From assembly GCF_900113805.1 (NCBI RefSeq), contig NZ_FOQT01000002.1, positions 310,001 through 374,000 on the forward strand: a stretch of DNA of 64,000 nt, in the 5' to 3' direction. The notes under the pieces were generated by a model. That model made no database searches and was not told the origin of the DNA. It saw only the letters and a list, made by a program, of their open reading frames with translations. Positions 54,734 to 61,361 of this stretch are shown in pieces (the first letter of the stretch is position 1; each line of letters opens with the position of its first letter). Source of the stretch: Halpernia frigidisoli (GTDB taxonomy: Bacteria > Bacteroidota > Bacteroidia > Flavobacteriales > Weeksellaceae). Position numbers and translations under genes: made by a program.

Positions 54734-55174
54734 TTACCAAATGTTTTTAATGATTTGCTCTACATTATTTAAAGAAAATTCTTCACTATTTTTATGATTA
54801 ATCATTGCTTTTGCCAAAGGACTTTCCGGCGAAATAAGAAATATTTTTTTTTCATTAAAATCAATATTTCCGAGTGAAACGGTAATATAAAATAAACCTG
54901 TCGACGTTTCTACCAAAGAACCAAACCCAACTTTTTGCGAAGGCGACATTTGAATTAATTTTAGAGAATTTTTGGCCTTTAAATTTTCATTTAACTGAAC
55001 CTGCAGATTATTAATTTCCTGCTGTACCATTTCCCGCGTCGTTTCATATTTATCGCCCATCGAACTTTTTGTTTCGTTGTTGGAAGCGCGCGTTTCGGAA
55101 ATCAAATCTTCTAAAGTTTTAATTTTTAGATTTAATTTCTCGTGAACGATTTTTAAAATTTCGGCTTTTTCCAT
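54734..55174 (-). CDS. GreA/GreB-like C-terminal domain protein
   Basis: The protein has 146 residues. The N-terminal ~70 form a coiled coil ('MEKAEILKIVHEKLNLKIKTLEDLI'), as in GreA. The C-terminal part ('VGFGSLVETSTGLFYITVS...KIFLISPESPLAKAMINHK') matches the FKBP-like GreA/B C-terminal domain. The coiled coil is acidic and unlike the standard GreA tip, so it may be an RNA polymerase secondary-channel binder of another kind. Some databases mislabel such proteins as 3-oxoacyl-ACP synthase. Confidence 0.7.
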   Translation of the reverse strand: MEKAEILKIVHEKLNLKIKTLEDLISETRASNNETKSSMGDKYETTREMVQQEINNLQVQLNENLKAKNSLKLIQMSPSQKVGFGSLVETSTGLFYITVSLGNIDFNEKKIFLISPESPLAKAMINHKNSEEFSLNNVEQIIKNIW

Positions 55175-55219
55175 TTAAGTTTTTAGTTAAAATCCGTATG
55201 AAATTTATCGTTTTTAAAT

Positions 55220-56965
55220 TTATTTTAACATCATTTCCCTGATGTATTTTACCGGTGAATTACCATAACTCAAAAACTTTTCATTGAAGGCTTTTACATT
55301 AAAAGCAGATTTTTCTTTGTCTTTTATTTCGTTTCGTAGATTGATAATTTCCTGATAACCATTATAATAACTTGTTAATTGAACACTACCTACCGAAACT
55401 CTATTCCACTTTCCTTCTGCTTCAGTTTTTTCCTGAAAGGCTTCATCAGTCAGAAGTTTCATCGCCTCGTCTTTACTCATATTTTTGGTGTGCACGCTGT
55501 AATCTAAAATCGTATTGCAAACAGATCGCAAATTCCATTTGTACCACATTAACATTAGTTCGGGCGAAGAGTTTCCATAGCCATTTTCCAGCATCATTTG
55601 TTCGCCATAAACTGCCCAACCTTCAATCATAGAGCCATTTCCGAACACAGATTTTATAATACTTGGCGATTGATTTGCGTAAACCAATTGCGTGTAATGA
55701 CCAGGAATTGCCTCGTGAATATCAAGAATTTGCAACATATAATTATTGTATTCCCGCAAGTAACTTTCAGATTTTTCTTTAGACCAGCCACTCAAACTTC
55801 CTACATTATAATAAGTGTCACCGTCTTTGTCATAAGGACCGGGCGCACTAACTGAAGCGCCGGCAACTCCTGCCATGTACGCAGGTTCTTTTCGTACGAT
55901 TAACGGTTTTGAAGGGTCTAAATAAAGTAAATTTTTATCATTAATGAATTTTACCAAATCAGGAATTTGTTTTTCAATGGCAGATTGAAATTCTTCCGGT
56001 TTCACGTGTTGTGAAGAAAGCGTGTCGAGAACTTTACGTATTAATTGGAAATCTGAAGTTGGTGTTTTTTGATTACCGTAATATTTTGGCGACATTTCTT
56101 TCGCCAATTTTGCCATTTCTGTGTGGATAAAAGTTTTTCGCTTTAATGCCAGTTGGTATAATTCTTCTGCTGAAAAAGAAGACTGAATATTATATCTAAA
56201 TTTTTGATCATACAATTCTTTTCCCAAACGAAAATCACGTCTTTCAGTCGGTTTTAAATTTTTTAGCCAAGCAATGTAATTTTTGATCGATGTTGCTGCG
56301 GCTTTTGAAGATTTTAAAACTAAATTTTTATCTGCTTCCGAAAGTTTGGAAACCTTTACAGAATCCTGAATGTTTTTTTCGAAAATTTCTAATGAACCTT
56401 CGTTTTGAGCAATCCCCAAATTCTGCAAAATTTCCACCGGATTTTTGATGTTCTCTTTTGCACTTTTAAAATATTGCGGAACTAATTCTGCCTTTTTTTG
56501 AAAACTTTTTAGCCGAACTTCCAGCGGTGCATATTTGCCAAATAGAGTTTGTGCAAAAATCCCTCCCACATTATAAGAACCCGGATTCCATTGCCAACTT
56601 CTCAACTCATTTGTGCTCCAAACAATTTCATTGAGTTGATCTTCAATTAAATGGAAGTCTATTTTGTTTAAATCACTTAATTCATTTAATGAAAATTCAT
56701 TTAATTTTAAAAGGTATTTTTTAGCAAAATTAAGGTCAGAATTTCTATTCTCTAAATTAGGAATTGTCAGCACCGCGTCATATTTATGAAGTCCGCTATA
56801 CACAGAACTCTCTGGAAACTGCGCCCAATAATCATTCATAAATTTATTTTCAAATTCTGTAAAAGTTTGATTTTTATCAGTTGAAATCTTATTAGAAGAT
56901 GAATTTTGAGATTTTGAAATCCCAAAAATACTTGAAATACAAAGAATTATTATAAATTTTTTCAT
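55220..56965 (-). CDS. DUF885 family protein (putative secreted metallohydrolase)
   Basis: The 581-residue protein begins with a signal peptide (MKKFIIILCISSIFGISKSQ). DUF885 motifs are present: 'MAGVAGASVSAPGPYD', 'LDIHEAIPGHYTQLVYAN' (HExxxGH type, about 416-433) and 'GSMIEGWAVYGEQMMLENGYG'. The family is thought to be zinc-dependent and peptidase-like; the substrate is unknown. It is probably periplasmic. The GreA/B-like gene is downstream after 45 bp. Confidence 0.85.
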   Translation of the reverse strand: MKKFIIILCISSIFGISKSQNSSSNKISTDKNQTFTEFENKFMNDYWAQFPESSVYSGLHKYDAVLTIPNLENRNSDLNFAKKYLLKLNEFSLNELSDLNKIDFHLIEDQLNEIVWSTNELRSWQWNPGSYNVGGIFAQTLFGKYAPLEVRLKSFQKKAELVPQYFKSAKENIKNPVEILQNLGIAQNEGSLEIFEKNIQDSVKVSKLSEADKNLVLKSSKAAATSIKNYIAWLKNLKPTERRDFRLGKELYDQKFRYNIQSSFSAEELYQLALKRKTFIHTEMAKLAKEMSPKYYGNQKTPTSDFQLIRKVLDTLSSQHVKPEEFQSAIEKQIPDLVKFINDKNLLYLDPSKPLIVRKEPAYMAGVAGASVSAPGPYDKDGDTYYNVGSLSGWSKEKSESYLREYNNYMLQILDIHEAIPGHYTQLVYANQSPSIIKSVFGNGSMIEGWAVYGEQMMLENGYGNSSPELMLMWYKWNLRSVCNTILDYSVHTKNMSKDEAMKLLTDEAFQEKTEAEGKWNRVSVGSVQLTSYYNGYQEIINLRNEIKDKEKSAFNVKAFNEKFLSYGNSPVKYIREMMLK

Positions 56966-57069
56966 TTTACTGCTTATTTATGCTTTATGAAAGTTGTCGA
57001 GATTAAGTCTTAAAATTTTCAATTCAAAAATATTGGTTTAATATTAAACATTTAAAAATAAGATTAATT

Positions 57070-57120
57070 TTGGCTAAAGCCAATTGCAAATTTTTTAAAA
57101 TAAAAACGGGCTAAAGCCCG
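57070..57120. repeat. Pair of short palindromes (GGCTAAAGCC type)
   Basis: TTGGCTAAAGCCAA (57070-57083) and CGGGCTAAAGCCCG (57107-57120) share the core GGCTAAAGCC. The pair sits between the amylase and DUF885 genes and resembles REP-like palindromes of Bacteroidota. They could also slow or end transcription. Confidence 0.6.
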
Positions 57121-57152
57121 CTTCTATTGATCTTTATATTTTGAAAATTAAT

Positions 57153-58496
57153 TTATTTCACAAAAACATCGTAACCCGAAATTTTCATTTCAAAGTTTTT
57201 ATTAGAATCAAAATCTCGATTTTCTTTGCTAAATAATTCTTTAAATTTCCCTGAAACTTCCGAATCATTTATCGTAAAATTGACATCTTCTTTGGACATA
57301 TTTAAAACTACAAAAACCTCATCTTTTCCATTTTTGCGGATGTAAGCCAAAATTTTATCATCGGCGGAAGTTTTTACAAAATAAGTTTTCACATTAGAAT
57401 CTCCACCTCGCAACGCGGAATTTGTTGATTTTAAAGCAAATAAAGTCTTGTAAAAATCGGCTAATTGATAGGTTCCGTTCCATTCGATTGGGTCTTTATC
57501 AAAGAATTTTAAACGTTTCATATTTGGCAATTCCTGTCCGGAATACATTAACGGAACGCCGTTCCAGGTGGCAGAAAATACGGCCAAAGGTTTTGCTATA
57601 ACGCCATATTTTTCATATTCTGTGCCGTTCCAGGTATTTTCATCGTGGTTTGCAGTAAACCAGGCGCGCATAGAATTGTCACCCAGCGCAGAATATTTGC
57701 TTAAAAGATCGCGTAATTCTTGTAAAGGTTCATTTTTACTGTAATAATCAGCCGTTTTGTGCATCCAGGTCCAGGAATAACTGGCGTCAAACACTTTTCC
57801 ATATTCAGGATTTTCAAGTTCATCAAATTCCCCTAAGAAAAATAAAGGTTTAATCTTTTCAACTTCTGGTCTTGCCTGTTGCCAAAAATCAACTTCTACC
57901 CAACTTGCCAGATCACAACGGAAACCATCAATATTGGTTTCTTTCACCCAATATTTCATCGCATCTATCATTGCTTTTCGCAATTCTGGTTTGCTGTAAT
58001 CGAGTTCTATAATATCGTCCATTCCACTTGCGCGATGAAAACTGCCGTCCGCGTCGTGCAAAAAATATTCTGGATGTGATTTTGTCCAAACATGATCCCA
58101 ACCGGTGTGATTGGCAACCCAATCAATAATGACGTTGAAACCCTGTTTATGTGCTTCAATAACCAATTTTTTAAAATCTTCTAAAGTTCCAAATTCGGGA
58201 TTAATGGTGGTATAATCCTGCGCCGCATATTGACTTCCCATGCTTCCCTTCTTCTCTTTTTGCGCGATCGGTGTAATAGGCATGAACCACAAAGTTTCTA
58301 CACCCATTTTTTTGAGTCGCGGCATTTCTTTCGCAAACGCGTTGAAAGTACCTTCTTTAGTGTATTGGCGGACATTTACTTCGTAAATATTGGTTGTGTG
58401 TTTCCGCTCTTTTTGTGATTTCATTTTAGTTTTATTTTCATTAAAACAGGCTATTATTGCTAAACTTGCGATGGCAAGCAAAATTATTTTCTTCAT
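57153..58496 (-). CDS. Alpha-amylase family glycoside hydrolase (GH13), lipoprotein
   Basis: The protein has 447 residues and a lipoprotein-type signal ('MKKIILLAIASLAIIAC', Cys17). The GH13 regions are visible: 'VIIDWVANHTGWDH' (region I), 'GFRCDLASWV' (region II, nucleophile Asp), 'FFLGEFDE' (region III, acid Glu) and 'WFTANHDENTW' (region IV). It cleaves alpha-glucans at the cell envelope. The length is compact, without extra carbohydrate-binding modules. No SusC/SusD genes are adjacent. Confidence 0.92.
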   Translation of the reverse strand: MKKIILLAIASLAIIACFNENKTKMKSQKERKHTTNIYEVNVRQYTKEGTFNAFAKEMPRLKKMGVETLWFMPITPIAQKEKKGSMGSQYAAQDYTTINPEFGTLEDFKKLVIEAHKQGFNVIIDWVANHTGWDHVWTKSHPEYFLHDADGSFHRASGMDDIIELDYSKPELRKAMIDAMKYWVKETNIDGFRCDLASWVEVDFWQQARPEVEKIKPLFFLGEFDELENPEYGKVFDASYSWTWMHKTADYYSKNEPLQELRDLLSKYSALGDNSMRAWFTANHDENTWNGTEYEKYGVIAKPLAVFSATWNGVPLMYSGQELPNMKRLKFFDKDPIEWNGTYQLADFYKTLFALKSTNSALRGGDSNVKTYFVKTSADDKILAYIRKNGKDEVFVVLNMSKEDVNFTINDSEVSGKFKELFSKENRDFDSNKNFEMKISGYDVFVK

Positions 58497-58670
58497 TTTT
58501 AGTGAAATTATGTCTATTTAATTGTAAAAAACAGATCGAAAGATAGCGAATTTTTTTAAAATTATTGAAGTAAAATTTTGCAATTTATAGAAGCTTTATA
58601 AATGTAAAAGGCAAATAATATTTGAAGATTTGCTTATTCGTGGAAATTGCTTCAATTAATTTTTAAACAT

Positions 58671-58697
58671 AAAAAAACCCGAAAAAATCGGGTTTTA
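58671..58697 (-). terminator. Rho-independent terminator
   Basis: AAAACCCG and CGGGTTTT form an 8-bp stem. On the minus strand it is followed by a T-run, just after the stop of the pRiA4b ORF-3-like gene. Confidence 0.8.
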
Positions 58698-58700
58698 TAT

Positions 58701-59267
58701 TTAAATATCTTCTTCTATTTCATCATTGTATCCATCATCGAAATCGTCTTCATCATCATCAAAATCATCTGTGTCTTCTTTGAAATCAACATCGTCCAAA
58801 TCATCAAAGTTCATTTCTGCCGTAGGTAATTTTACCACTTTAGAATTAGATGAACCGCTTTTATTAGGCGCTTTTAAAGGCACTTTTCCAAATCTGAATA
58901 TCGTGATCGGATAAATAACAGCAGGTTTTTCCGGTTCTTCTTCTAATAATTCACAGAAAAATTCCCAAAGATCCATAAAACCATAAGTGAAACGCATTTT
59001 TGCGCCAATTTCCGGAAAGCCTTCATTTAAATAAATGTCTGACATGATCTCGCCATCTCCATCATCGCTCATATCTTCCAACGGAACGGCTTGCAATTCA
59101 TTCCAGTCATTATCAGAAAAAAAGAAAGAAGAAAGCTCATCTCCAGGTAAACTGAACGCACTTTTTATTCCCAAATGTAAATTCCATAAAGTCTGTTTAT
59201 CTTTAATACTGATGTCCCGAAATATACTTTCCTTAGCATCTAAAATCACCCTAATCTTATATACCAT
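58701..59267 (-). CDS. pRiA4b ORF-3-like family protein
   Basis: The 188-residue protein starts 'MVYKIRVILDAKESIFRDISIKDKQTLWNLHLGIKSAF' and has 'FTYGFMDLWEFFCELLEEE', the pattern of the IS1096-passenger/pRiA4b ORF-3 family, whose function is unknown. The last ~35 residues are a very acidic Asp/Glu tail. It has its own promoter and terminator, so it is a one-gene unit. No transposase is near; here it looks like a fixed chromosomal gene. Confidence 0.8.
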   Translation of the reverse strand: MVYKIRVILDAKESIFRDISIKDKQTLWNLHLGIKSAFSLPGDELSSFFFSDNDWNELQAVPLEDMSDDGDGEIMSDIYLNEGFPEIGAKMRFTYGFMDLWEFFCELLEEEPEKPAVIYPITIFRFGKVPLKAPNKSGSSNSKVVKLPTAEMNFDDLDDVDFKEDTDDFDDDEDDFDDGYNDEIEEDI

Positions 59268-59306
59268 GACTGAAAATTTATTTTATTTTTATTTGTATTG
59301 AGACTG

Positions 59307-59336
59307 CAAATATAAGACAATTGAAAATTGACCAAA
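59307..59336 (-). promoter_or_regulatory. Bacteroidota promoter (TTTG-N18-TATATTTG)
   Basis: On the minus strand, TTTG (59336-59333) and TATATTTG (59314-59307) are 18 bases apart, close to the -33/-7 consensus. They lie 40 bases before the start codon at 59267. Confidence 0.65.
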
Positions 59337-59388
59337 TAATAAAAAGGTCTTTTTTTCTAAAAATAATTTTTGTAATTGTGCCGAAAAT

Positions 59389-60417
59389 TTAGGCTAGATT
59401 TAAAAGAAAACTGAATTTCGTGCCTTCTAAATACTGACTTTCCACACGGATATTTTCCTGATGCGCTTCCAAAATATGTTTCACAATAGCCAAACCAAGT
59501 CCTGAGCCGCCGTTTTGTCTACTTCTACTGCTTTCAACGCGATAAAATCTTTCGAAAATACGGGGCAAAAGTTCAGGTTTAATTCCCATACCATTATCGG
59601 AAACTTCTACATAGACTTTATTCTTTAAAACATTGGTTTTAATGGTGATCTGCGCTTTTTCGCGGTTGGAATAATATATGGCATTTGATATTAAATTGAT
59701 CAAAACCTGAGAAATTTTTTGCTTATCGGCACTTACAAGAATTACTGGCTGGGAATTTTGAAGCGTCACTTTAGACTGTTTTTTTTGAGCCTCAAATTCA
59801 AGCAGTTCAATGATCTCTTTCACGACAATATTAATATCAAAACTGGAAATATTAAGAGAAATTTCGCCACTTTCGTATTGGTTTATCATATCTAAATCCT
59901 GCACAATTGAAAGCAGTCTTTCTACGGATTTATCAATTCTTTCCAAGTATTTATCTCTGATATTTAAATTTTCAACGCCGCCATCAAGCAAAGTTTCCAC
60001 GTAACCCTGAATTGAAAAAAGCGGTGTTTTCAGCTCGTGCGAAACATTTCCGACATATTCCTTGCGGTAAATTTCCATTTCCTTTAAAAACCCAACTTCT
60101 GTGGCATTTTGCTCGGCAATCGAAGTAATTCTTTCCCCTAATTGTTGAAAACTGACAACTTTTTCCTGTGTTACGAGATCTTCAGGTAAAAAATCTGACA
60201 TTTTGCGGATCTGGCGCTTACCATAATAATTGAAAAGTAGATCTAAAACAGTATAATTGACGACCAGCATAAATACAAAAGCGCCAATAATGCTGTATAA
60301 AAAATCACGGTCAAAACTGTCTTTTATGGTGTGCGAATAATCAAATAGAAGCGACACCAAAAGCATCACAACTGTGAGAAAAAGACCCGCAAAAAAAGTA
60401 AGTTTATGAAACCGCAT
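59389..60417 (-). CDS. Sensor histidine kinase (PhoR-like)
   Basis: This 342-residue membrane kinase has two helices near the N-terminus (about 8-24 and 41-62) with almost no periplasmic loop. The H box is 'YVGNVSHELKTPLFSIQGYVE' (near 127), the N box 'QVLINLISNAIYYSN', and G boxes 'VEVSDNGMGI' and 'GGSGLGLAIVKHILEAH' follow. It phosphorylates the response regulator encoded 8 bp upstream. The minimal sensor region is typical of PhoR-type kinases that sense through partner proteins; the signal is not shown. Confidence 0.9.
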   Translation of the reverse strand: MRFHKLTFFAGLFLTVVMLLVSLLFDYSHTIKDSFDRDFLYSIIGAFVFMLVVNYTVLDLLFNYYGKRQIRKMSDFLPEDLVTQEKVVSFQQLGERITSIAEQNATEVGFLKEMEIYRKEYVGNVSHELKTPLFSIQGYVETLLDGGVENLNIRDKYLERIDKSVERLLSIVQDLDMINQYESGEISLNISSFDINIVVKEIIELLEFEAQKKQSKVTLQNSQPVILVSADKQKISQVLINLISNAIYYSNREKAQITIKTNVLKNKVYVEVSDNGMGIKPELLPRIFERFYRVESSRSRQNGGSGLGLAIVKHILEAHQENIRVESQYLEGTKFSFLLNLA

Positions 60418-60425
60418 ATTTTTAC

Positions 60426-61103
60426 TTAAAGTACCAAACGGTAACCGACGCCTTTGGAAGTCTGAATAAAATTTAAACCAAATTTTTCCCGTAATCTTCT
60501 TATATGGACATCAATTGTTCGCTCACCAACAACCACTTCGCTTCCCCAAACTTTCTCTAAAATTTCTTCACGTGTAAATACTTTATTTGTGTTTGACGCT
60601 AAAAGATGCAACAGATCAAATTCTTTTTTAGGCAAAAGAAAAAGCTGACCATTTTTTGAAACGCGAAAATTTTCTTTATCAATGACAAGATCTTTTATCT
60701 CAATAACAGAATTACTCTTAAATTCCTGATTTGTCAGTTTTAATAAAGCATTTATTTTGGAACGTAAAATTTTTGGCTTTATCAGTTTTACGATGAAATC
60801 ATTTGCACCTGCCTGATAACCTGCTAATTGTGTATATTCTTCGCTTCGTGCGGAAAGAAAAACAATGAGTGTTTTGTCTAATTTTTTAATGGCGCGCAAC
60901 TCCTGACAGGTTTCTATGCCATCTTTTTCGGGCATCATCACATCCAGCAAAATGAGATCGGGGATAATTTCTTCTGCCTTTTTTACACCTTCTATTCCGT
61001 TCAGCGCGGTAGAAACTTCATAACCGTCCTGCTGCAGATTATAAGAAATGATCTCCAAAATATCCGGTTCATCATCAATCAGTAGAATTTTCTTGCCTTT
61101 CAT
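60426..61103 (-). CDS. OmpR/PhoB-family response regulator
   Basis: The 225-residue protein has a receiver domain with acidic pocket 'LIDDEPD' and phospho-acceptor Asp54 in 'LILLDVMMPEKDG'. A winged-helix output domain follows (about 128-225: 'LLPKKEFDLLHLLASNTNKVFTREEILEKVWG', 'RTIDVHIRRLREKFG'). It should bind tandem direct repeats about 11 bp apart; such repeats lie in the divergent region toward the TonB receptor. It is probably co-transcribed with the kinase. Confidence 0.92.
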   Translation of the reverse strand: MKGKKILLIDDEPDILEIISYNLQQDGYEVSTALNGIEGVKKAEEIIPDLILLDVMMPEKDGIETCQELRAIKKLDKTLIVFLSARSEEYTQLAGYQAGANDFIVKLIKPKILRSKINALLKLTNQEFKSNSVIEIKDLVIDKENFRVSKNGQLFLLPKKEFDLLHLLASNTNKVFTREEILEKVWGSEVVVGERTIDVHIRRLREKFGLNFIQTSKGVGYRLVL

Positions 61104-61275
61104 GCTTATTATTTATTTTTTCAAGGTCTTATGACACCGCCTTCGTCATCAGGATTTCTGTATAACTTTTTTACAGACGATTTCATTTTTAGTTTAACCT
61201 CAAAGGTAAAAAATTAGAAGCTTGGTTTAAATTAAAATATCAAAGTTTACAAATTCTTAACATAACCCGAAATTA

Positions 61276-61307
61276 TTAAAATAACGGTAACAAAACCTTA
61301 AAACTGA
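61276..61307 (+). promoter_or_regulatory. Candidate operator: three 11-bp-spaced direct repeats
   Basis: TTAAAATAAC (61276), GTAACAAAAC (61287) and TTAAAACTGA (61298) start at exact 11-bp steps, the spacing used by OmpR/PhoB-type dimers. They lie about 55 bp before the TonB receptor start and about 170 bp before the regulator gene. Binding by the adjacent regulator is inferred. Confidence 0.4.
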
Positions 61308-61361
61308 TTCAATACAGTTGCTGAAAAAAACCAATTCCTTTGTACTGAAAATAAAACAAAA

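Noticed and set aside
58701-59267. Remnant of an IS1096-type transposon
   Set aside because: The family name comes from such an element, but here there is no transposase or inverted repeat, and the gene has its own promoter and terminator.
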